From: Amoebophrya sp. A120
Taxonomy: Eukaryota > Sar > Dinophyceae > Syndiniales > Amoebophryaceae
Reading direction: 5' to 3'
Assembly (NCBI GenBank): GCA_905178155.1
Contig: CAJINV010000008.1
Location: 3,621,420 to 3,685,419 of the forward strand
Length of the DNA stretch: 64,000 nt
The translations under genes were made by a program, and so were the position numbers. The notes under the pieces are model-generated. The model saw nothing but the letters and a program-made list of their open reading frames with translations. It made no database searches and had not been told where the DNA came from. Numbering within the stretch: position 1 is the stretch's first letter; each line of letters starts with the position of its first letter. Positions 26,301-34,615 of this stretch are shown one piece after another.

Positions 26301-27609
26301 AGTAGACTTGCGATGTTTATTTACACGGCATGAATATCATGGATACAACTGACAAATTTTTTATCGGCCGGCATTGCCATCTAAGTAGAGTTGAATGTTG
26401 ACATTGACAACGAAATCTCTTCCAGAACGAGCACGACGGAAGAAGTTTAACAATGAAATCTCTCCCATTTTTCATCCCGCACCACAGATCTTCTTGTCCT
26501 CGAGATTTGTCGCATGACAGACACGACAGATTTTCGATGCATAGCGGAACACCGGGGACAACAACCGAAACGCGAAACGGAAGAAGAAGAAAAACTTCTC
26601 GATGAATTACGTCCACGAAGTTGTGCGGAAGGGAAAAAAGTGTCCAGTCTACTTTTGCGGGAGCTACGAACCTATCGAAAGGAAAAATCCCCCCTCCCCA
26701 TATCAAAACGGAATTTCTAATGCTGGATTTGTGTACACAAATCAGGTTTGTATTGCAGAGAGGCATTGCGGCCAGATCCCCAGGCTAGGTAGAGGCGTAG
26801 GGGTCTAGTTGTTCAGCATGGCAAACGGCTCAGCTTTAGTCCCAGCAGCATGACAAATCGCTTCCATAATGGGGTGGAAGCTTCTGCCCTTGTCTTCTTG
26901 CAAGACAGAGGTGATTTGTGACCTCAAATCAGCAACACAAATTTTCGGCAACATACCTTTTCGATATGGGGAGGGGGGATTTTTCCTTTTGATAGAACCG
27001 AAGGTGTGGCAACTGCCGGCCGAACTGCTGCGCGGGGCGCAGTTTGGGGATCTTTTCCCGGATATGCACTTTGCAAATAGTACGTTTTGGTCTGGGAAGG
27101 TGATGCTATATTTTGGACGAAGAGGAAGATCGGTCTTGCATGAAAAGCACAACAGAGAGCCGTTTTTTTTCGGGATTTCTCATGCAGGGCAAGAACTAGA
27201 TTCAGATCCAGATCCAGAATTCATGTAAATCAAGATTCTATAATGAAAATGTTGCATGCTAGACCTTCTTCTGGATCATCCACCAAGTGGATAACAAGAG
27301 CCTGCAAGCATTGTTCCAGACGCAGACACATTTGCACTGGATACCGGAGTACGTTGCGAAGCGGTGGAGACTATCCACTACAAAAGAATTGTCCTCGTAG
27401 TAATTGCAGACATGCAGCGTAATAAATAAGTCTTCTTTATTCGTCCAACTCCAAGGTAGAACTATAGCTGCATGACAAATCCAATTGTTCACGCTGGGAA
27501 TTTTTTGTATATGCAGTTTATACGAGCACAATGCTTTTGCACCGCATAGAGAAGGCGAGCGCTTTCGTCCGGGACGATCGAGCATGAAGTAGAGGAGAAA
27601 TCACGCTGA
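17392..27609 (+). CDS. GT31 glycosyltransferase (core-1 galactosyltransferase-like), 18 exons
   Basis: Exons: 17392-17875, 18192-18324, 18596-18706, 18744-18812, 18919-19153, 19309-19471, 19777-19790, 20003-20069, 20294-20404, 20628-20823, 21233-22426, 22625-23243, 23505-24875, 25160-26216, 26549-26672, 27000-27062, 27349-27370, 27553-27609. The sum is 6090 nt, or 2029 aa, frame intact throughout. The N-terminus has a hydrophobic signal-anchor-like segment (residues ~18-40), as in type II Golgi enzymes, followed by about 800 residues I cannot assign. The GT31 part starts near residue 845 (LITYPYETDAMAALSETVAP, HCDEFLFFV), continues with SYEHYYSNDALDGG, then WYCFLESDVYFIPENFKRY near 1232 (the place of the DDD metal site, here Glu-Ser-Asp at 1237-1239), LGHVWLYG, CLSRRAYAKL, IVQACLFDIGVFSQNP, GRYYY, and FPICFHGHRAKTL near the end of the domain. 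These follow the order of C1GalT1/Fringe-type enzymes. Family role: transfer of galactose or a related sugar to protein-linked glycans in the Golgi. Three introns can be read as GT-AG or near it (18813-18918, 23244-23504, and none at the introner sites); the rest are introners. Confidence 0.75.
17876..18191 (+). mobile_element. Introner, family A
   Basis: Direct repeat ATGCTGT (17869-17875 and 18185-18191), seven bases. Left end TATGCGTTGCAAGTAATATG then TCTGGGCCTGGA; right end ATTCCAAACCCAGACAACCT. Join gives ..LLIQMLCLQTMIEDM.. in frame. Confidence 0.9.
18325..18595 (+). mobile_element. Introner, family A
   Basis: Direct repeat ATCCA (18320-18324 and 18591-18595). Left end TATGCATTGCAAACATGTCT then GGGTCTG; right end TCTTCCAGACCCAGACATAT then TTGCACTGCAT. 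Join gives ..LPLVIHCFADEPFF.. in frame. Confidence 0.9.
18707..18743 (+). other. Possible 37-nt micro-intron or introner relic
   Basis: The frame that is clearly coding up to 18706 (..MDEDLFPGGARFV) continues in another frame after 18743 (LFEHGKDWGLAFVVPEG). An eight-base direct repeat AGATTTGT occurs at 18699-18706 and 18736-18743; removing 37 nt between equivalent points restores the frame. The segment carries TTTGTCATGC, a motif found inside full-length introners. A true frameshift or an assembly error are the alternatives. Confidence 0.5.
19154..19308 (+). mobile_element. Introner, family C (short, 155 nt)
   Basis: Direct repeat GAGTTG (19148-19153 and 19303-19308). Left end TATGCACTGCAAAAGTATTG; right end ATTATACGTTTGCACAGGAT. 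Join gives ..LAALELKTYGPK.. in frame. Confidence 0.85.
19472..19776 (+). mobile_element. Introner, family A
   Basis: Direct repeat TACTGGA (19465-19471 and 19770-19776), seven bases. Left end TATCAACTGCAAATGTTTCT then GAGTCTGGAAGAATGC; right end GTTCTTCCACCAGACGAACC then AGACACGTTGCAATGCA. Confidence 0.85.
19791..20002 (+). mobile_element. Introner, family E
   Basis: Direct repeat AGAAG (19786-19790 and 19998-20002). Left end TATCCCACGAAAAAAGTGTT then ACAGTTACACATT; right end the near-exact complement, TGTGTAACTGCAACACTTTT then TTCTCACGATA. Join gives ..WFEKQLSKDRQGW.. in frame. Confidence 0.85.
20070..20293 (+). mobile_element. Introner, family D
   Basis: Direct repeat GTTGT (20065-20069 and 20289-20293). 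Left end TATGAGAGTGCACAACTCC; right end GGGGAGTTTTGCACTCTTAT. Join gives ..GFGLYETQDVLPN.. in frame. Confidence 0.85.
20405..20627 (+). mobile_element. Introner, family A
   Basis: Direct repeat CCCA (20401-20404 and 20624-20627). Left end TATCGGATGCACAAATGTTT then GGTTCTGGAAACTTGTGATGC; right end TTTTCCAGACCCAGACATCT then TTGCATTAGATAT. Join gives ..DAVIPKHPQTNQ.. in frame. Confidence 0.85.
20824..21232 (+). mobile_element. Introner, family B (409 nt, longest clear copy)
   Basis: Direct repeat CGTA (20820-20823 and 21229-21232). Left end TCCTGTGTAAAAACGTCC; right end GGGACGTTTTTACACAGGAT. The interior repeats short CATGACAA and GTTTGCAGCATTACAAA motifs. Join gives ..KADPYGTFWSRIGG.. in frame. 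Confidence 0.85.
22427..22624 (+). mobile_element. Introner with weak inverted repeats
   Basis: Direct repeat TTGG (22423-22426 and 22621-22624). The ends pair poorly: an AAAAAAGG run on the left and GTGTGCAAGC-type complement near CACACTTTTTTTC on the right. No GT-AG pair preserves the frame, while the direct-repeat join gives ..REKRIGYKSYEHYY.., which fits the GT31 alignment. Confidence 0.65.
24876..25159 (+). mobile_element. Introner, family A
   Basis: Direct repeat AAGGCC (24870-24875 and 25154-25159). Left end TATGGATTGCAAAAGTGTCT then GGGTCTGGAAGAGTGC; right end GCATTCTTCCAGACCCAGAC then ATTTTTGCATTTGATA. Join gives ..PPVKANDMTILAP.. in frame. Confidence 0.92.
26217..26548 (+). mobile_element. 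Introner, singleton ends
   Basis: Direct repeat GCGGA (26212-26216 and 26544-26548). Left end TATGCACCGCAAATTG; right end ATTTTCGATGCATA. Join gives ..EVIVRNTGDNNRN.. in frame. Confidence 0.75.
26673..26999 (+). mobile_element. Introner with near-perfect 32-nt inverted repeat
   Basis: Direct repeat GAACC (26668-26672 and 26995-26999). The inverted repeats at 26678-26704 and 26963-26989 are exact over 27 nt (core GGAAAAATCCCCCCTCCCC), and 32 nt with one mismatch when extended to the TATC/GATA termini. Join gives ..GSYEPKVWQLPAELL.. in frame. The end sequence is not shared with another element here. Confidence 0.92.
27063..27348 (+). mobile_element. Introner, family A
   Basis: Direct repeat CCGGA (27058-27062 and 27344-27348). 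Left end TATGCACTTTGCAAATAG then TACGTTTTGGTCTGGGAAG; right end TTGTTCCAGACGCAGACACA then TTTGCACTGGATA. Join gives ..GDLFPEYVAKRW.. in frame. Confidence 0.85.
27371..27552 (+). mobile_element. Introner, family C
   Basis: Direct repeat GAGA (27367-27370 and 27549-27552). Left end CTATCCACTACAAAAGAATT; right end TTTATACGAGCACAATGCTT then TTGCACCGCATA. Joined, the last exon runs to TGA 27607-27609. Confidence 0.8.
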
Positions 27610-28740
27610 TCATGAGTCGTGCTAGAGCAAGTTCGACGACGATCTTGCTACTAAAATGCCGCGATAAAATTTGTAGCAAGTTGTAGTAAGTCCGTGTTTC
27701 TTTAGTATAGCAAAAGGCCCCAAAAGACCGTGGCCCTGAGCTCGTGTTAGTAGGTCATTTCGCTGTCTTTTATTTAAGGAGGTCGGGATCACGCTTTTGG
27801 ACCGAGTTGCTGTACTACCTGACTATGCAATCGATCCTGTGACCGCGCATGCAAGCTCACGTAAGTGTCCAAATATAGCGTATTCGTGTGACCACAGTGA
27901 CGAGCAATTCTTGCGAGCACAAAACGACTGCCACTTCATGCTTTTTCCCAGCAGCTGAGTTCAATGTTCTCATTCGTATCGATTTTGATTTTCGCTGCAC
28001 ACCGCGGAGGTCTCCGTTTTCGTCCCATCGTTACAAGTGCTGGCGAGCTATCGTAGATGGATTGTCTTTCCCCCCCATCAGGCACGTTGTGCTCGATCCA
28101 TAGTAAGTACACTCTGATGTTGTACATGTACTTCGGGTGTCGACACCTGTTGCGTCGGTTCGTACACATAAATTGCAGTAGTTGGTTTCTCAGAAGAATC
28201 TTCGTGCACCATCCAGCGTTCGGTATCGGTTTACCTAGCACTGTAGGAATCCCACACGTATCTGCAGCTATAGGTACTTGTAGTAGCCTCATCGATCAGA
28301 TTGACTTTTTGTTGTGTCGTACAAATTACTGCGTCCTCTTTTCGCTTCGTCACCGCATCGTCCACTCTTCCTCATCGTACATGACAAAGTGCACGCGTCC
28401 TTCGTTGATGGTTGCCGCACTAAAACAAAACCCATGTTCGCACGACTACGTGCGTCGGTCACTGGTTAAGTTTGCGTTCGCTTCGTCACACTGCTTGACT
28501 CCACAGGAAATCGAAATTGATGTATTAATGTCCAGTTTTCCCCTCCCCCGAGTAGTTTAATTACCCGTGTGAAAAAAATCGTTTTAAAGTATCCATTTTG
28601 ATTTTACCGCACTCATTCCTTTCTTAATCTTATCCACAGCTGGTGTAAAAAGTCGGCGTTCATCCTGCTACTTCTGGCACTGGTGAAGATATTGAAATTT
28701 ACACTCCTCTACGGCGCTTTATTTCATCGAAAGAGAGAGG
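27610..28740. other. Intergenic spacer
   Basis: About 1.1 kb without a supported gene. An open frame at 28057-28560 (+) is rich in Ser, Cys and His with no family signature. The last 200 bases before 28741 are AT-rich and may hold the next promoter. Confidence 0.55.
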
Positions 28741-31700
28741 ATGTTGTTTTCTGTCATCACCGGACGACAGCGTGGGTCCTCCCAGAGGCAAGGCAGAGAG
28801 GAAGGGCTGTATAATCTTCCGAAGGAACAGAACACTGGTTCCTCATCGACAAGAAGCTCTTTCTCCTCAAAAGCCGACAGTCATCTTCCAGTGCGGCCCG
28901 CCCGGCCATCACAAGAACTTCGGCAAGAGCCGGCTTCTGTGGAAGCGGATGACGAAACTACACTATCGAATGACACAAAAAATAATCCACCTAAGGCCGC
29001 TTCGTACCTCTCGCAGACGGTAAACAAATCTCTGCTGTTTCACTACTACGGCGAGGATCTGGACATGGAAGCAATGATGGGCATGATTGACACCGCGACG
29101 AAGCCTACCGCGGCAGAAAATAGCCGTCCCAGTCGCGCCTCGAACCGGGCCAGCGCGCCGCCCCGGCCCCCGTCCGGCGCGGCAGCGCTTCAAAGACAAG
29201 GCTCGACGGCGAGCAACGCCGACAGCCGGCCGATGGGGAGTAACGCGGAGCAGGTCCGGAAGTCTCTGTCCCAGAGTCTGCGCGGCTCGATGGCGATGGT
29301 GGACCACACGAAGATGAAATCGAGCAACATGGGCAGTGGAGTTTCCGTGGTGCAAGCGAACGTGCCGGACCCGGAAACCGCGGGCGCGGAGAGCAACGAA
29401 AGTCAGCAAAGTAACGAGGAAGAGGAAAACAAGCCAAAGTCGTTATCGCAGCTGATGAACCGCATCAGCAAGCATAACTCCCAATCCCTAATAGCGGCCC
29501 AACGCGATGAGGACAGCGACGCGTCCAAGGCCAGCGGCGTGGTGCCTTTGCCGCAGTACGTGCCCACGGACCGGACCGGGCGGAGCATCAACCGGGTTAG
29601 CATGTCCCCCTCGGGGACGCGCCGGGCCTCCCAGCGGACCTCGGACCGCACGTCCGCGCGCGCAACGGTGAACACGAGCTCCCCGCCCCCGCCGGGCGGT
29701 GCTGCTGGGGGTCAGCAGGAACAAGAAAAGCCGCGGGCGCCGAGCACGCGCCCGGTGCAGAAGTCCATCGTGAACATGGGCACCATTCCCGGGTACCGGG
29801 CCAGTGGCCTCGACCGGGTCACCGTGAACGAAAACGTGGCGCGGCAGGTGACACAGCCCTCCGTGCGCGAGCCCTTCAAGTTCGGGGAGCAGAACATTGT
29901 GGTCAGCTCCGGCTTGGTGGGCGAAATGATGAAGCTGCCGGAAAACCGAAAAATCACCACCCCGATGGCGGACCAGCAGCCCAGCACGAACCCGAACCGC
30001 GGAAGCAGTGGCGCTTCGGGCGCGGGCCGGAATACCTTGTCCATCAACAAGCAAAACCGGTTGCTGATGGCCCACTCGACGCTCTCCTCCGAGGCCGCGC
30101 AGAAGAAGGCACAGTATTTGAGCGACCAGTTCGAGTTCAAGAAGCCGTTTCTGGGCGCGGGCCGGGAAAACCGGACGGATTTCTTCAAGACCCGGGCGGA
30201 CCTGTACGAGACAGGGCTGCAGATTGTGCTGGACAAGAAGTTGTTCGAGCCCGCGATCTCTCTCCGGGCGGAGGCCCAGATGGACGCCGTGGACTCCGGG
30301 ATGCGGGCCTTCAAAATGCTGCACGACGCCTACAAGATCCGGGCCTTCGCCGCGTGGAAGGACGAGACGTTTCTGCGCCGGCTGTACTACCTCCGCCCTC
30401 TGGCCATGCGGGAGGAAAACGAGTGCCGCCGCAGCTTGTTGCGGCTGGCGTTCACCGCGTGGCTGATCATGTACGACGTGATGGAGTTATCCGAGTGAGT
30501 GCACCACTTGTTCGATCCCCCTCGGTGGTCTCATTTGTTCTCATGCAAAATCGCAATGCCAGTCGTACTAGTTCTTCCCTTGTGTCGTGGTCACAACTTT
30601 TAATTATGCATGAAGAATTCAGGATCCGGAAGTTCAGTGCCTCAAGAACTTTTGTTCTTTGCATGCACAGGGTCGTCAACTTGAAGAATAAGAAATCGTG
30701 CGCGTGGCGTTTGTATTGGTGTTCACACCTTTCCCTTTTAAAAACAAATGAAGGGGACCACGAGGGGGAGTTGTGCACTCTGATAGGGGAAGCAGGAGCG
30801 GAAAGAGAAGAAAAACTACGATGACTACCGGCTGTCGGAAAAGCTGGCGCCAGCGGACTACATCCCGTCGTTCGAGGAAACAGAGTATGCCTTGCAAATA
30901 TCGACCTGGGTCTTGATTTCTGATGCGAAAGCTAAAGGACCTGAAGACTTGTGATGCATGACCTTAGGAGCGACCACCTACACCTAGTGCTAGTATCTTT
31001 TCTTTTGTGCTGCTGGAAGATGAGGCTTTGCTATGCAAAACATAGTACAACTTAGAATAGAACAAACTCGCAATAACTAAACAGCCGAAGAATTCGGGAC
31101 GCGTTCTTCTTTCATGTTGCCTTACTTGCAAAACATATGCTCTATCTCTGTCACGCTATAATACTTCTGAGCATGATGTGCGCGACGAGAAGTCGCGCGG
31201 TTTTATCCAGCAGAGCCAGATCGATATTTCTAATGCATACAGGGGAGATGGAGTTCCACGAGGGCAACCGCATCATCCGTCCCCAGGACGACACGGGCCG
31301 GCTCGACGTCCACCGGGCGAGCCAGAGGTCGACGACCGCGACCCGAGCGACCGCCGCGATGCTCGACGGTGCGGCGGGCGGGCCCAGAGTCCTGCAGCGC
31401 GCGGACACGGACCACCATGAGTTCATCGCGCCCTACGAACAACGGGCGCCCAGCGCGAATTTGGGGCGGAAGTCGCAGATGACCGGGGTGGAGATCGACC
31501 CCGACGACCCGGCCGTGCTGGGGAGAAAGTCCGGCACGCAGGTGGACATCTCCCCCGACGCCGAGCCCGTGCTGGGCCGCAAGTCGCAGCGCACCATGGT
31601 CGACATTGTCCCCGAGGAGAAGGACCCGCACCTCGCGAGGAAAACCAAAAACACGATGGTGGACATCGGCCCCGACGCCCCGGACGAGAAGACGCTGGGG

Positions 31701-32803
31701 CGGAAATCGAAGCGGACGATGGTGGATATCAGCCCCGACGGCTTTCTCCGGATGGACGGCGAGAAGCCGCGCGACAGTGCGAAAGGTGCAACGGACAAGA
31801 ACCTACCCGCGTATTTGATGAAACCGAAGCGCAACCTGGACGCGGGGTGGATGCGCAAGCAGGGCTCGCACGAGGAAGAGGGGGTATTTGTCAGCATGCC
31901 ACGGGGACCGGGGGGACCTGCAAACAACGACCCACGATTCTTCATGCAACAGTACTGATGTTTCATTGGAAGTAGATAAAAGTACTAGTTTTGCTTTCGC
32001 TTTATTTGAATACAGCTCACTGATAATTTATGCTTCATCCAAAAATCTTGAAAGAATCGATGAATAGCAACAAGTCTTTACATCCTAGCTGATTTTACCA
32101 TGCGCAATAGATAAAAATAGAAATACGGTTACGGTTTCGGATCATGCTGCATGTGAAAAAAACGGAAAGAACATCAAGCAAGATATTAGTTACCCTCCTG
32201 CACTTGTTCCATCTTAACTTTGACAGGCAAAAGCCGACAAAAATCGTGACGCACCGGGGCGTGGATGTAGTGGCGGACCACGACCACATCAAGCCAGCCG
32301 ACACCTATGTCCGGCGGTCCGTGGACCACCGGCCCCAGGCGATCCTGAACCATATGGAGCGGTCGAAGCGCATCTACAGTGGGAAGGGCCGTATTGACGT
32401 GGCGCACGGGCAGGCCGGGCCCGATAGCAGGCCGGAATCGGGCATGGTGGACACGCGGAAGCAGCTGGACGAGCTTGGTAATATGATGGCGGACATGGCC
32501 CTAGGCGGCGAGGGGGAGGAGACACCAAAACTCACGGCGGGTACGGATAACCTCCCCTCGGGGGGGAGCACAGGAGCTCCGATGTTGAGTAGTTTTCCGC
32601 CACCAGGAGCCGCCGCGGAGGGGGCACAGATTATGACCATGGCCGCTCCGGAGGGCGAAGCAGCCGACGAGGCGATGGAAATGGGAGACGAGGAAGAGGA
32701 AAAGCAGGCTAATATCGACACGCATGTGTCATCTGTGCGCGCAATGGTCAAGGCCAGCTTTCGCCGGTTTACCAGCAGCGGAAGGCTGGCGATGCGGGGA
32801 TAG
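28741..32803 (+). CDS. Hypothetical protein with LGRKS..MVDI repeats
   Basis: Exons 28741-30486, 30799-30883, 31243-31951 and 32227-32803; sum 3117 nt, or 1038 aa. The first two introns are introners (30487-30798, 30884-31242) and the third (31952-32226) is GT-AG, phase 2. Residues 1-420 are Ser/Arg/Pro-rich and probably disordered. Around 420-580 the protein becomes helical and charged, with two AF.AW motifs 41 residues apart (AFAAWKDETFLRRLYYLRP and SLLRLAFTAWLIMYDVME). These resemble Sfi1-type centrin-binding helices, but only weakly. Residues ~685-785 contain five tandem copies of a ~20-residue unit, LGRKS.RTMVDI.PD. The C-terminus is Met/Glu/Gly-rich and ends in a basic FRRFTSSGRLAMRG. 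No enzyme motif is seen. The start ATG is the first in the frame after an AT-rich leader. Confidence 0.75.
30487..30798 (+). mobile_element. Introner, family D
   Basis: Direct repeat GGAG (30483-30486 and 30795-30798). Inverted ends: GAGTGCACCACTTG on the left with CCCCCTCGGTGGTC inside; GACCACGAGGGGGAGTTGTG then CACTCTGATA on the right. Here the direct repeat sits about 11 nt outside the right GATA. Join gives ..DVMERKEKKNYDDY.. in frame. Confidence 0.8.
30884..31242 (+). mobile_element. Introner, family A (diverged)
   Basis: Direct repeat ACAG (30880-30883 and 31239-31242). Left end TATGCCTTGCAAATATCGAC then CTGGGTCTTG; right end CAGAGCCAGATCGATATTTC then TAATGCAT. Join gives ..FEETGEMEFHEGN.. 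in frame. Confidence 0.85.
31468..31760 (+). repeat. Coding tandem repeat, about 5 x 60 nt
   Basis: Five consecutive units encode variants of LGRKS(Q/K)RTMVDI(S/V/G)PD plus a variable linker of 5-8 residues. DNA copies are diverged but protein spacing is regular, which suggests selection on the peptide. The conserved RKS/RKT and Thr look like possible phosphorylation sites; that is inference. Confidence 0.85.
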
Positions 32804-33043
32804 AAGAAAACCCGGAGAGCTATCAAAAATGCTAGACTCGTTTTTTTTCTTTTTTGAACTCATTTTTTTTCGTATTTTTTTGTTAATTCTAATTGCGACA
32901 GCGAGTTTTTGACTAAATAACGCAAACTTGTGACCACAAAACCCTTCACGAGGAATTCATTGGTGGCACCACACTCTACAGTATATTTTTCTACTTCCAA
33001 GTTCATGTTTTACTTTATGCATATATACAAGTTCAAGTTCGTG

Positions 33044-33107
33044 CATCATGTTGAGACCCGTAAATTTTATTCAATCATCATATTGAGAGCCGTAAATTTT
33101 ATTCAAT
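33044..33107. repeat. 32-nt tandem duplication
   Basis: Two adjacent 32-nt copies containing CCGTAAATTTTATTCAAT, differing at two positions (33044-33075 and 33076-33107). No link to a gene is apparent. Confidence 0.9.
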
Positions 33108-33992
33108 CATACACGCATCGTGCATCCCAAAAGTAAGTTTAAGTTTAACGTTAAGCATTGTCCGTTTTCGCCCTCGTCGTTTTTATTTCTCATGATCAAA
33201 ATCTATTAAATCAAATCAGTAGCCGACGAGTCCCCGGCTGCAATCAATTTTGCAGGGGATTGGTCCGTGCAAGTTCTACCCAGACCCCCCTCTCTACATA
33301 TTTTCACAAATAAAACTCTCTTCCACAAGCGATAATGCCTCGCCTGTGAAACTGACTGTGCAATAATCTGTAACTGTATCCACCCAGCTTCAGTCCATTC
33401 CCCCATCTATGACTATAAGGACAAAGTCGTTACAAATTTAGTTCAGACGGATCATATGAAGGCGCCGTGAGCATAGGTGAAGTTCGTTGTATCTATACCT
33501 GTATAGAGAGTTGTGAAGGAGCTCCACAAAGCGCAAAACACTTCCGCATGCTATTGCAGCAATGGCAATCCTATTGTTCCTTGCTCTGCTAACTCATGTC
33601 GTCGGACGAAGCAGATGCGTAACGCAACTTTTTGCTGGGAGAATGAGACTAGCGAACATTTGTTGGTCGGGTATCCCCCACAAGTCAGAAAATCCCCTCA
33701 ACAAGATCTACGTGTTTCTGATTCTGTGTCTGTCCAATCGAAGCAGGCGAGCCGTCATGGCTGCTTCATATCAGCCTCTTTTATCTGAGCCGAGGAATGT
33801 TGATTTGTCGTGTGTTCCGATGAAAAAGTGAATACCACCGTGCTACGTGGCTACGCTGAAAAATAGCGCTTTTTGGGCAACAAGCTTAAGCATAACATCG
33901 GCATCGCGAAGCATTCTGATTTGGTTCGAAGATGAGAACTCAAAAAGGCCTGGACTTACTATTTTGTAGTTCGGAATTCTTGTTTCCGTTTC

Positions 33993-34013
33993 GTGTGTGT
34001 GTGTGTGTGTGTG
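33993..34013. repeat. (GT)n microsatellite
   Basis: About ten GT units in the spacer upstream of the gene at 34616. Confidence 0.9.
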
Positions 34014-34615
34014 GAGTCTGAGTTTTATTGTCTCCGTGGAGAAGGCCCCCACGCCCAGCGACGCCGAAGATCAACCTCTCTCAAGCTCGTGCGCAAATGG
34101 TTGCAAATCATAAATCAATATCAAAAACTAAAACTAGAATGTCAATTTCTGTCAATTGTGACGAATAGACAGTTGTCTAGTAGTGCGCACGAACCTCTCG
34201 TTTTTTTCTCGCCAAACGATCTACTGACATAACTCTTATTTGCAAGTCAAACAAGCGACATCTTTTACTTTTTCTTTGTCGAAATTTGTACTTTTGAGCT
34301 GGGACGACGAGACCACACTTCTTTCTTTGTCCGTTAGATTTTTCGTTCTTGTTACCTCGACCCCGGACCCCCAACGAGGCACGAAAGCGACCAGAACACG
34401 CGTGGAAGTAAATTCAGCTCGTCCTGACGACCACCCGCGGTTGCTGGCAGAGGTTGTGTCAAAGCCATCTGGTCATCTGTCAACTTCGATTTCAACATCT
34501 AAGCAGAAGGTCAAACATAACAAGAAAGTCGTACAGGAATCCGCTACAGGTACGAAACAGGCGAAAGATAAGGAGCAGCAAAAACTTGTTTCATCACAAA
34601 ACGAGGACCTCCACC

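Larger units (their letters stand above)
32804..34615. other. Intergenic spacer with duplication and microsatellite
   Basis: About 1.8 kb with no supported gene. It holds a 32-nt duplication (33044-33107) and a (GT)n run of about ten units (33993-34013). Open frames that overlap the next gene (34240-34848, 34454 onward) appear before the chosen ATG at 34616; the upstream part of that frame is compositionally non-coding. Confidence 0.55.

Noticed and set aside
33041-33110. CRISPR-like repeat
   Set aside because: Only two adjacent copies without spacers, in a eukaryotic intergenic region; it is a simple tandem duplication.
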